Source: Neoroseomonas terrae (GTDB taxonomy: Bacteria > Pseudomonadota > Alphaproteobacteria > Acetobacterales > Acetobacteraceae). Taken from it: a stretch of 64,000 nt of DNA. Position 1 is the first letter of the stretch. The number at the start of each line of letters is the position of its first letter. Positions 56,678 through 64,000 of this stretch are shown in pieces. Under the pieces are notes generated by a model. The model was not told the DNA's origin. It saw only the letters and a list, made by a program, of their open reading frames with translations, and did not search any database. The stretch lies in assembly GCF_018129025.1 (NCBI RefSeq), contig NZ_JAAEDI010000006.1:1-64000 (forward strand). The letters run 5' to 3'. The position numbers and the translations under genes are program-made.

Positions 56678-57235
56678 ATGGCCGCGGGGCACGAGGGTCG
56701 GGACACGGTGGGCAAGGCTGAGCTTTTTCTCGGCTTTCTCAAGATCGGGATGCTCGGCTTCGGCGGGATCGCGCCGTGGGCACGGCACGTCATCATTGAG
56801 GAACGGCGCTGGCTGACCGAGAAGGAGTTCGCCGCCATCCTCGGCATCGGCCAGGTGCTGCCGGGGCCGAATACGATGAACGCCGCGGTCATCATCGGCG
56901 ACCGCTTCCAGGGTGTGCCCGGCGTGCTGCTTTGCCTGCTCGGGCAGATGCTGGTGCCGCTCGTGATCGTCACCGCGCTTGGCGCCGCCTACCTGCATTT
57001 CGCCGACGTGCCGGCCGTGCAGGCGGCGGTGGTCGGCGCCGCGGCGGGTGCCGCGGGGCTCGTCGCGGGCACGGCGCTGAAGATGGCGCGCAACATCCGG
57101 CCGCGGCCGCTCTCGCTGCTCATCACAGCCGGGGGGTTCGTGGCGGTCGGGCTGCTCGGCTGGCCGCTGGTGCCGGTGGTGGCCGTGCTCGTCCCGCTCG
57201 GCATCGGCGCCGCGACGCTGGAGCGCCGCGCATGA
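56678..57235 (+). CDS. Chromate transporter subunit, first half (short-chain CHR)
   Basis: 185 aa. LFLGFLKIGMLGFGGIAPWARHVIIEERRWL and the GQVLPGPNTMNAAVIIG segment are CHR motifs. Short-chain CHR proteins act as pairs with opposite topology to export chromate; here the partner overlaps it by 4 bp. ATG 56678 has GGAGGGG upstream. Chromate is the known family substrate; the true substrate here is not shown. Confidence 0.9.
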   Translation: MAAGHEGRDTVGKAELFLGFLKIGMLGFGGIAPWARHVIIEERRWLTEKEFAAILGIGQVLPGPNTMNAAVIIGDRFQGVPGVLLCLLGQMLVPLVIVTALGAAYLHFADVPAVQAAVVGAAAGAAGLVAGTALKMARNIRPRPLSLLITAGGFVAVGLLGWPLVPVVAVLVPLGIGAATLERRA

Positions 57236-57756
57236 GCGACGCCCCGCTGATCGAGATCGCCCAGGTCTTCTCCATCCTCTCGCTCGTGTCGATCGGCGGC
57301 GCCAATGCGACGCTGCCCGAGATCCAGCGCCAAGTCGTCGACGTGCATGGCTGGATGAGCGATGCGGGCTTCGCGGATGCCTTCGCGATCTCTCACGCCG
57401 CACCGGGTCCCAACATCATCATGGTCAGCCTGATCGGGTGGCAGGTGGCAGGGCTGGCGGGGCTGCTGGTGGCAACGCTGGCCATCATGGTGCCGTCCTG
57501 CACCTTGGCCTTCATTGTGTCGCGCACGCTGTCCCGCTGGGCCGACCATCCGGCGGTGTCGCTGATCAAGGCCGGGCTGGTGCCGGTGGCGCTCGGCCTG
57601 ATCCTGGCGAGCGGCGTCGCCATGATGCGCACCGCCGACCGGGGGCCGCTGACGATCGCGATCGGCCTGGCGACGGCAGCCTTCGTGGTGTTCAGCCGGC
57701 GCAACCCCCTATGGGCGCTGGGCGCGGGAAGTGCGCTGATGGTGGTGGCCGGGTGA
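57232..57756 (+). CDS. Chromate transporter subunit, second half (short-chain CHR)
   Basis: 174 aa. FSILSLVSIGGANATLPEIQRQVV and SHAAPGPNIIMVSLIGW are the matching CHR motifs of the second half. ATG 57232 overlaps the first subunit's stop (ATGA). About five to six spans are visible. The pair replaces one long fused ChrA. Confidence 0.9.
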   Translation: MSDAPLIEIAQVFSILSLVSIGGANATLPEIQRQVVDVHGWMSDAGFADAFAISHAAPGPNIIMVSLIGWQVAGLAGLLVATLAIMVPSCTLAFIVSRTLSRWADHPAVSLIKAGLVPVALGLILASGVAMMRTADRGPLTIAIGLATAAFVVFSRRNPLWALGAGSALMVVAG

Positions 57757-57843
57757 TCCGATGCGCCGCTGACGCCATCGGCGGAACCGCGCTGGCCGCC
57801 CGCGCGTTACCGTCGTGGCTCCGCAACAGGAGGGATCCGACAG

Positions 57844-58038
57844 ATGCCAGCCAAATCCAAGCAGCAGCAGAAGGCCGCCGGTGCCGCGCTAGCGGCGAAG
57901 CGGGGGGACGCACCGAAATCCTCGCTGAAGGGCGCGTCGAAGAGCATGGCGGACTCAATGAGCGAAACGGAGCTCGAGCGCATGGCAAGCGTCAGCCGCA
58001 AGAAGCTCCCGCGCCGGGCAGCAGCCAGCAAGGACTGA
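57844..58038 (+). CDS. DUF3008 family protein
   Basis: 64 aa, basic. MPAKSKQQQKAAGAALAAKRGD and the C-terminal ELERMASVSRKKLP match DUF3008, small proteins common in alphaproteobacteria and of unknown role. GGAGG lies before the ATG. Probably disordered or helical, perhaps nucleic-acid binding. Confidence 0.75.
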   Translation: MPAKSKQQQKAAGAALAAKRGDAPKSSLKGASKSMADSMSETELERMASVSRKKLPRRAAASKD

Positions 58039-58158
58039 GACAGCCGCTGCAAGGCACTGCGATGTGAGCCATCCGTTCCGCCAGCGTCGGCATCCCGCGC
58101 ACGTCCAGGGCGTTCTGTCCACGGGTCCGGAAACTGACCCCAGACAAGGAGAGAATGC

Positions 58159-58410
58159 ATGAGCGCACAGATGACCCAGATCCGCGAACACATGGAAGTC
58201 GTCGGGAATGACGGCGTGCATGTCGGCACTGTGGACAGGTTGGAAGGTGATCGCATCAAGCTGACGAGGCAGGACGATCCCGACGGGAGCGGCCAGCATC
58301 ACCACTTCCTGTCGGTGAACGCCGTGGAATCAGTGGCCGGTGACAAGGTGCGGCTGAACTGCCCGGCGGATCGCGCCAAGCGCGCGGCGACGGGCACGAG
58401 CACCCACTGA
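58159..58410 (+). CDS. DUF2171 family protein
   Basis: 83 aa. REHMEVVGNDGVHVGTVDRLEGDRIKLTRQD is the DUF2171 beta core, ending VESVAGDKVRLN. The fold resembles PRC-barrel-like small domains; no function is known. AAGGAGA lies before ATG 58159. It may belong with the DUF3008 gene as a stress-response pair. A hairpin follows. Confidence 0.8.
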   Translation: MSAQMTQIREHMEVVGNDGVHVGTVDRLEGDRIKLTRQDDPDGSGQHHHFLSVNAVESVAGDKVRLNCPADRAKRAATGTSTH

Positions 58411-58417
58411 CCGCCCC

Positions 58418-58443
58418 GGGGCGCAGCCGCCAGGCTGCGCCCC
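58418..58443. terminator. Bidirectional hairpin between the DUF2171 and E1-like genes
   Basis: A perfect 11-bp stem (GGGGCGCAGCC with its complement) around GCCA, between convergent stop codons at 58410 and 58456. No T-run on the plus strand. Confidence 0.6.
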
Positions 58444-58455
58444 GAACCGGCTGAA

Positions 58456-60840
58456 TCAGCCCAACAACGCCTCGGCGCAGGCATCAAGAATGGCGTCGCT
58501 GTCGAGGCCGTATTCCCGATACAGGTCAGGAATGTCGCCGGCTTGGCCAAAGCGGTCGACGCCGAGCGGGACGACGCGCTGACCCCGCACTGCGCCCATC
58601 CACGCATGGGCGGCCGGATGACCATCAAGCACCGTGACGAGCGCCGCATCGCGCGCCAATGGCGCGAGGATGCGCTCGATATGCGACACCTGCCGTTCGC
58701 CACGGCGGGCTGCTCGCCGTGCGCCGAGCCATGCCGCATGCAGCCTGTCGGGGCTGGTGATGGCAAGCAGGCCGGCGCCTGGTTCCTCGCTGCGGAGCTC
58801 ATCGAAGGCGGCGAGCGCCTCGGGCGCCAGCGAACCCTGGTAGCCGATTGCGATGCGTGCGCCCTCCGCAGGCGGCACGATCCAATGCGCGCCCGCGATG
58901 ACATCCGCCGCATCCAGCGTCCGTGACGGCTGCTGCAGACCGCGCGTCGACAGGCGCAGCCACACGGCCGAACCGTCCGGCTTCTGCATGTGGTCGAAGG
59001 CGTGGCGGAGCAGGATCGCCAGCTCATCCGAATGCGCCGGCTCGAAGCTCGTCAGCCGGTCGGCGGCCATGCCGATCAGCGGCGTGTTGACACTCTGATG
59101 CTGGCCGCCTTCCGGCGCCAGCGTCAGCCCGGACGGCGTGGAGACCAGCAGGAACCGCGCATCCTGGTAGCAGGCGTAGATCAGCGCATCGAGGCCGCGA
59201 TTGACGAAGGGATCATAGACCGTGCCGATCGGCAGCAGCCGCGCGCCGTATAGACGGTCGGCAAGCCCCAGCCCCGCGAGCACGAGGAACAGGTTCTGCT
59301 CGGCGATGCCGAGTTCGACATGCTGGCCATCGGGCGACATGCCCCATCGCTGCGCCGAGGCGAGCTTCGCATCGCGGAAGACGTCGTTCTTCTTGTGCCG
59401 GTCGAAGATGCCGCGCCGGTTCACCCACGGGCCGAGATTGGTCGAGACCGTCACGTCCGGGCTGGTGGTGACGATGCGCTTCGCGAGGTCGGCGAACTCT
59501 CCCTGCCCGCGGCCGATCTCGGCGAGGATGTCGCCGAAGGCCGCCTGGGTGGACTGCTTGCGCCCCTCCCCCACGCGCGGCGCGGGGATGATCCCGGGCA
59601 CATGGATCGTGGGCGACACCAGGCTGCGGCCGGCGGGCGTAAGCTTCTCGGCGAAGGGGACGGCGCCGAGGAAGTCCCGCAGCTCGGCCTCGGGTATGTT
59701 CAGCCCCTCGAACAGGTCCCATTCGTGCCCGGGGCGGATGGCCATGGCGGCGCGGAAGCCTTCCATCTGCTCCTTGGTCATCAGCCCGGAATGGTTGTCC
59801 TTGTGGCCCGCGAAGGGGAGGCCCATCCCCTTCACCGTATAGGCGATGAAGCAGGTCGGCTGGTCGCCCTCGGCATCCTGGGTGCGGAAGGCCTCGGTCA
59901 GCGTCTCGATGTCGTGGCCGCCGAGGTTCGTCATCAGGGCGGCAAGTTCGTCATCCGTCAGCGGATCGACGATGGCGCGGATGCCGTCGACGCGGCCGAG
60001 CTCGGCGAGGATCGCGGAGCGCCACGCCGCGCCGCCCTGGAAGGTCAACGCGGCGTAAAGGCTGTTCGGGCAATCGTCGATCCAGCGGCGCAGATGCTCG
60101 CCATCCGGTCGCGCGAAGGCGGCTTCCAGCTTGCGGCCGTACTTGATGGTGACGACGTTCCAGCCCATGTCGCGGAACAGTCCCTCGATGCGGCCGAACA
60201 GACGGTCCGGCACCACGGAATCGAGGCTCTGGCGGTTGTAGTCGACCACCCACCAGACATTGCGGATGTCGTGCTTCCAGCCTTCCAGCAGGGCTTCGTA
60301 GATGTTGCCCTCATCGAGCTCCGCGTCGCCCACCACGGCGACATGCCGGCCCGACGGGATGCCTTCGGGTGCCAGGTTGTGCAGGTGGACATAGTCCTGC
60401 ACCAGCGATCCGAAGGAGGCGAGCGCGACGCCGAGGCCGACGGAGCCCGTGGAGAAATCGACCTCCGGCCCGTCCTTCACGCGGGACGGATAGGGCTGGA
60501 TGCCGCCGAACTGGCGCAGCGTCTCCAGCTTCTCCCGCTGCTGCCGCCCGAACAGGTAGTTGATGGCGTGGAAGACCGGCCCCGCATGGGGCTTCACGGC
60601 AACGCGGTCGGCCGGTCGCAGGATCGAGAAATACAGCGCCGCGAGGATCGAGACCGAGGACGCGCAGGATGCCTGGTGCCCGCCCACCTTCAGCCCATCC
60701 CGGTTCGGGCGAATGTGGTTTGCGTGGTGGATCATCCAGGCGCTGAGCCAGAGCAGCTTGCGTTCGAGCGCGTGCAGGATCTCGACCTGGCGCGCCGCAT
60801 CCGGCGTATCCAGCCGCCTCACCGTTCCCTGCATGGTCAT
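58456..60840 (-). CDS. AceE-like (homodimeric pyruvate dehydrogenase E1/transketolase-type) TPP enzyme
   Basis: 794 aa, shorter than E. coli AceE (887). N-terminal HHANHIRPNRDGLKVGGHQASCASSV, the TPP/Mg motif GDAELDEGN at 171-179, a central pyrimidine domain with ELGIAEQNLFLVLAGLGLADRLYG, and a C-terminal domain follow the AceE plan. It may decarboxylate pyruvate or another 2-oxo acid, but no E2 or E3 gene is adjacent. Many such proteins are annotated as transketolases. ATG 60840 has GGGAGCG upstream. Confidence 0.82.
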   Translation of the reverse strand: MTMQGTVRRLDTPDAARQVEILHALERKLLWLSAWMIHHANHIRPNRDGLKVGGHQASCASSVSILAALYFSILRPADRVAVKPHAGPVFHAINYLFGRQQREKLETLRQFGGIQPYPSRVKDGPEVDFSTGSVGLGVALASFGSLVQDYVHLHNLAPEGIPSGRHVAVVGDAELDEGNIYEALLEGWKHDIRNVWWVVDYNRQSLDSVVPDRLFGRIEGLFRDMGWNVVTIKYGRKLEAAFARPDGEHLRRWIDDCPNSLYAALTFQGGAAWRSAILAELGRVDGIRAIVDPLTDDELAALMTNLGGHDIETLTEAFRTQDAEGDQPTCFIAYTVKGMGLPFAGHKDNHSGLMTKEQMEGFRAAMAIRPGHEWDLFEGLNIPEAELRDFLGAVPFAEKLTPAGRSLVSPTIHVPGIIPAPRVGEGRKQSTQAAFGDILAEIGRGQGEFADLAKRIVTTSPDVTVSTNLGPWVNRRGIFDRHKKNDVFRDAKLASAQRWGMSPDGQHVELGIAEQNLFLVLAGLGLADRLYGARLLPIGTVYDPFVNRGLDALIYACYQDARFLLVSTPSGLTLAPEGGQHQSVNTPLIGMAADRLTSFEPAHSDELAILLRHAFDHMQKPDGSAVWLRLSTRGLQQPSRTLDAADVIAGAHWIVPPAEGARIAIGYQGSLAPEALAAFDELRSEEPGAGLLAITSPDRLHAAWLGARRAARRGERQVSHIERILAPLARDAALVTVLDGHPAAHAWMGAVRGQRVVPLGVDRFGQAGDIPDLYREYGLDSDAILDACAEALLG

Positions 60841-60955
60841 GTCCGGACGCTCCCTCGTATTCGCGTCGGACTATGGGGCTTCGGGCCGGCCGGGAGAAGG
60901 CCGGGCCGGCTTGGGAGGTGCCGGGCCGGCTGCCTGCGCCGGCACCGATCCGCCT

Positions 60956-61066
60956 TCAGCGGCGCGCAGCGGCAAGCACCCTAGGCTTGCGCGCCGGCGC
61001 CGGCCGCGCCGTCGCGCGCAACAACAGCATCAGCAGGGCTGCCACCAGGAGAAACAGTTCGAGCAT
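60956..61066 (-). CDS. Possible 36-residue single-span membrane peptide
   Basis: MLELFLLVAALLMLLLRATA is an almost perfect membrane span, followed by a basic tail (RKPRVLAAARR). GAGGA lies ten bases before ATG 61066. The stretch 60841-61174 holds no other gene. Translation is not certain in GC-rich DNA where hydrophobic frames arise by chance. Confidence 0.35.
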   Translation of the reverse strand: MLELFLLVAALLMLLLRATARPAPARKPRVLAAARR

Positions 61067-61174
61067 GGGGGCAGTCCTCGCATCACATCAGCCCCAACAA
61101 TGCGCGCGGCCAGCGTTGGTTGCTGTGCCGCAGGTTACGCTGAGGACTTCGTGCGCGTGGCTACCGCCAGCCCG

Positions 61175-62590
61175 TCACCCCCGCGCGAGCTTGCGCAGCC
61201 CCGTCGAGACGGCGCGCCGCCCCTCGCCGATGTACAGCTCGTGATTCTCCTCGATCCGGTCGGGATCGTACAGGTAGTTCACCATCATCCCGACCGACTG
61301 GCGGTGGCCATTCTCCGACGTATCGGCGCGCCAGTTCAGCCGTTCGGTCCGCGCCCCGTTGGACAGGTGGAAGTGGGCGACGGGGTCGCGGGCGCGGCCC
61401 GGGCGGGCCGGTGCGTCCTCCTTCGCCAGGTAGCGGGCGCAGAGGCGGGAGAGGATCGGCTCCAGCGCGCGCTGCGCTTCCTCGACGCGCAGCACGCCAC
61501 GGCGGGCGATCAGGGCGCGCAGGATCGTCTCCTCGGTGGCGTCGGCGGGCACCGTCTCGGGCAGCAGCTCGGCGATGCCGCGCAGCGCCTTGCGCTCCTC
61601 CTCGTTCAGCGGGCTGTCGTCCCCCGCCAGCACGGCGTCCAGCCAGCGCCGGAAGCCCGGGATGGGCGACAGGGTGCAGAAGGTCTTGAGGTTGCGGAAT
61701 TCGTCCGACAGCAGCCCCACCACCCGCTTGATCAGGAAGTTGCCGAAGGAAATGCCGTCCAGCCCGCGCTGGCAATTGTTGATCGAATAGAAGACCGCGG
61801 TATCTGCCTCCGCCGGCGCGAGCGTCGGCGCCTTCTGGTCGAGCAGCCGCTGCACGCTTGCCGACATGCCCTGCACGAGGGCGACCTCGACGAAGATCAG
61901 GGGCTCATCCGGCATGCGGGGATGGAAGAAGGCGTAGCAGCGGCGGTCGGCCCGCAGCCGGTTCTTGAGGTCCCGCCAACCGCGGATGCGGTGCACCGCC
62001 TCATACTCCACCAACCGTTCGAGCTGGAGGGCGGGGGACCGCCAGTCGATCCGGCGCAGTTCCAGAAAGCCGACATCGAACCAGGCGGCGAGCAGCGCCT
62101 TCAGGTCGGTCTCCAGCGCCTGGAGCAGCTTGTCCCCCTCCCGGTGCGCCATCAGTTCCGCGCGCATGTCGACCAGGAACTTCACCCCGTCCGGAATGGC
62201 GGCGAAGGCGGTCAGCAGGCGGATGCGCGGCGGCTCCAGCGCGCGGCGCAGCCGGGCGGTGGCGATGGCGCGTTCCCCCACATCGCCGGCGGCGGCGACG
62301 GCGTCCATCACCTGCGCGACGGCACCGGGATCGGAATCGAAGGAAGCCAGCGCACGGAGAAAATCACCGCGACCCGCGTGGTCCAGCGTGCGATAATCCT
62401 GGGCGAGGCGCGCAGCGCGGTTACGGGCGGAAACTTCGCCCCCACGGCCGTTCAACGCGTCCTGCAGCCGTTCCGCGATGTCGCCAGGTGCCTCCCCGGC
62501 ACCGACGACCGACGCCATGTCACGCCACAGCGACGAGACGCGCCGCAGCGCCCGATCGAGCAATCCAGCCTGGACGGCGACTTCCGACAT
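61175..62590 (-). CDS. Malonyl-CoA decarboxylase
   Basis: 471 aa, typical for the family. DVGFLELRRIDWRSPALQLERL, FYSINNCQRGLDGISFGNFLIKRVV and the catalytic Ser/His region DPVAHFHLSNGARTERLNW are present. It releases CO2 from malonyl-CoA, which feeds acetyl-CoA or guards against malonate inhibition. No malonate transporter or synthetase is next to it. Confidence 0.93.
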   Translation of the reverse strand: MSEVAVQAGLLDRALRRVSSLWRDMASVVGAGEAPGDIAERLQDALNGRGGEVSARNRAARLAQDYRTLDHAGRGDFLRALASFDSDPGAVAQVMDAVAAAGDVGERAIATARLRRALEPPRIRLLTAFAAIPDGVKFLVDMRAELMAHREGDKLLQALETDLKALLAAWFDVGFLELRRIDWRSPALQLERLVEYEAVHRIRGWRDLKNRLRADRRCYAFFHPRMPDEPLIFVEVALVQGMSASVQRLLDQKAPTLAPAEADTAVFYSINNCQRGLDGISFGNFLIKRVVGLLSDEFRNLKTFCTLSPIPGFRRWLDAVLAGDDSPLNEEERKALRGIAELLPETVPADATEETILRALIARRGVLRVEEAQRALEPILSRLCARYLAKEDAPARPGRARDPVAHFHLSNGARTERLNWRADTSENGHRQSVGMMVNYLYDPDRIEENHELYIGEGRRAVSTGLRKLARG

Positions 62591-62724
62591 GCCTCACCCC
62601 GCTTCCGGAGATTGAAATCTACGGAAACAGAAGTTGAAAATCCAGCAGATCGGAGCGCCCTGGCGCAGGCGTGACCGCGCCGGTGGAGCGCGCCGCCCAG
62701 TGAGCAGCGGCGCCCTTTTGCCCG

Positions 62725-63183
62725 TCAGTTCTTGCCGATGCCGAGCAGCGCGGCGCGCACGCTGGACACCACGCTGGATGCCTCTGGCTCGGCGGCCGCG
62801 ACCGGCGCCGGGCTGCGCATGGCCACGTCGGCGACCGCGGCCTCGGCCATGGCCTCAACGCGGGCAGCCGGCGCCGCCGCAGCGGCCGTGCCCGGACCCG
62901 GCAGCGGAATGGCGCTGGCAACCGTGACAGGCGACGCGGCTGCGGGCGATGGCGCCACGGCGGCTGGCTGCGGCGGGGCGGCGAAGCTGATCACCTCGCC
63001 GCCGCCGCGGTCGGGTTCAGCGCCGACGGGCGCATCGAGCCCGGTGGCAACCGAGGGCTGCTCGTCATACAGCGCGAGCAACCGGCGAATGGCTTCCAGC
63101 CGCTGGAAGGGCCGCGACGCGCGAAGCTCCGCGACGATCGTCCGTTCCTCCTGGTGGAGCATGGAAACAAGGATGCTGCTCAT
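62725..63183 (-). CDS. Protein of unknown function, low-complexity C-terminus
   Basis: 152 aa. The first 45 residues (LHQEERTIVAELRASRPFQRLEAIRRLLALYDEQP) look helical and folded; the rest is Ala/Pro-rich, ending in a short helix. A G-rich Shine-Dalgarno (GGGGG) lies near ATG 63183. The upstream 60 bp are AT-rich (63222-63270), unlike the rest of the window, and are likely its promoter. No family is recognised. Confidence 0.6.
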   Translation of the reverse strand: MSSILVSMLHQEERTIVAELRASRPFQRLEAIRRLLALYDEQPSVATGLDAPVGAEPDRGGGEVISFAAPPQPAAVAPSPAAASPVTVASAIPLPGPGTAAAAAPAARVEAMAEAAVADVAMRSPAPVAAAEPEASSVVSSVRAALLGIGKN

Positions 63184-63345
63184 GGTACCCCCGAGATCCC
63201 CTCACGATTTCGGGAGGTTACTTCCAAAGAATCAGCAAATTCAACATTTTATAACCAAACAATGCGTAAGGCTGGCCGACGCAGCATGTGGTGGTGAAGC
63301 GCCGTCACAACCACCAATATCTTGTCGGCAGGGCTAAGGTTCGCG

Positions 63346-64000
63346 TCAGTCGCGGGGACCCCGACCACCACCCGGACCTGCGTGGCGAGCAGCGGCCATG
63401 GCTTGCGGAAGTTGTGTCGCAAGATCCTCGGCCAAGAGCCCGTAACCACAACGAAAACCGGCCTCGCCGTGCAGCCATGCGGCGGCGGCGGCGGCGTCGA
63501 AGGCCGGCATGCCGCTGCCCAGCAGCGCGGCGATGACCCCGGACAGCACATCGCCCGTGCCGCCGGTGGCGAGCCATGCAGGAGCATGGCGGTTGATGGC
63601 AGCGCGCCCATCAGGCGCGGCGATGACCGTATCGGGACCCTTGAGGAGCACGATCGCCCCCGTGCGCGCTGCCGCGTGCCGTGCCGAGGCAAGCCGGTCG
63701 CCACCCGGACTGCCGAACAGGCGCGTGAACTCGCCCGTATGGGGGGTAAGCACGGCGGCACCGCGCAGCCGCTCCGGCTGTCCCGCCGCCGCCGCGAGCG
63801 CACCGGCATCGACCACGACCTGCCGATGCCCGCCGCCGATGATCGCCGCGAGTTGCTCAAGCGTGTCCAGCGTGGCCGGTAGGCCCGGACCAACCACCCA
63901 GGCGACGCGCCGGCTATCCCCGAGCAGTTCGGTGAGGGGCGCTTCGCTGACGATCACTCCAGGGTCGCCCCCGCGCAGCACGTCTGCCGTCCCCCGGTCG
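63346..64000 (-). CDS. nnr: NAD(P)H-hydrate dehydratase/epimerase, C-terminal part
   Basis: The reading frame is open to the window end, so the N-terminal epimerase domain would lie beyond it. The visible part is the ADP-dependent dehydratase domain: VVGPGLP, VVVDAGAL, VLTPHTGEFTRLFG and LATGGTGDVLSGVIAALL, which bind nucleotide. It repairs hydrated NAD(P)H. Whether the N-terminal half is fused cannot be seen. Confidence 0.85.
   Translation of the reverse strand, partial: DRGTADVLRGGDPGVIVSEAPLTELLGDSRRVAWVVGPGLPATLDTLEQLAAIIGGGHRQVVVDAGALAAAAGQPERLRGAAVLTPHTGEFTRLFGSPGGDRLASARHAAARTGAIVLLKGPDTVIAAPDGRAAINRHAPAWLATGGTGDVLSGVIAALLGSGMPAFDAAAAAAWLHGEAGFRCGYGLLAEDLATQLPQAMAAARHAGPGGGRGPRD

Overview
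The window is about 70% GC chromosomal DNA from an alphaproteobacterium, most likely a flagellated member of the Acetobacteraceae (Roseomonas-like). This rests on the gene set: an orphan Bug-type solute receptor, an NADP isocitrate dehydrogenase of eukaryotic type, small DUF1127, DUF2171 and DUF3008 proteins, a DUF6468 flagellar protein, a CckA-like kinase beside flagellar export genes, and an alphaproteobacterial SOS box (GAAC-N7-GAAC) before recA. The genus is inference. I see no rRNA, tRNA, CRISPR array, insertion sequence or prophage.

Layout. 1-7.0 kb holds catabolic and accessory genes: a TPP enzyme cut by the window edge, an enolase-superfamily enzyme, an orphan Bug receptor, a SixA-like phosphatase, a gamma-glutamyltransferase-like protein and an enoyl-CoA hydratase. 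7.1-12.5 kb is a phosphate operon, pstS-pstC-pstA-pstB-phoU-phoB, with a Pho box in front and no phoR. 12.8-17.9 kb is a branched-chain amino acid type ABC transporter (livK-like, livH, livM, livG, livF) ending in a cupin gene. 17.9-29.2 kb is mixed metabolism, with an SRPBCC-M50 membrane protease fusion, a monooxygenase, a Tat-exported metallo-beta-lactamase fold hydrolase and icd. 29.2-36.5 kb has alaS coupled to a DmpA-type peptidase, then recA and the CckA-like kinase.

36.5-52.9 kb is a flagellar and chemotaxis island in four transcription units: flgB-flgC-fliE-fliQ-fliR-flhB-cckA (minus), a small gene with fliO and fliP (plus), fliL-fliM-DUF6468-motE-cheY-cheZ-TPR protein (minus), and flgF-flgG-flgA-flgH (plus). 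Polyamine genes speD and speE sit inside it. 52.9-55.8 kb is a second phosphate unit: a PstS-like protein followed by a Na+/phosphate symporter, with its own candidate Pho box. The rest holds an AraC regulator divergent from a split chromate transporter, small stress-type proteins, an AceE-like E1 enzyme, malonyl-CoA decarboxylase and the 3' part of nnr.

Regulatory sites read directly from the sequence include two candidate Pho boxes, one SOS box, one near-perfect sigma-54 promoter whose predicted start lies at the flgF start codon, a TetR-type palindrome and several hairpin terminators. Four copies of a two-hairpin interspersed repeat are present, one covering the start of fliP.
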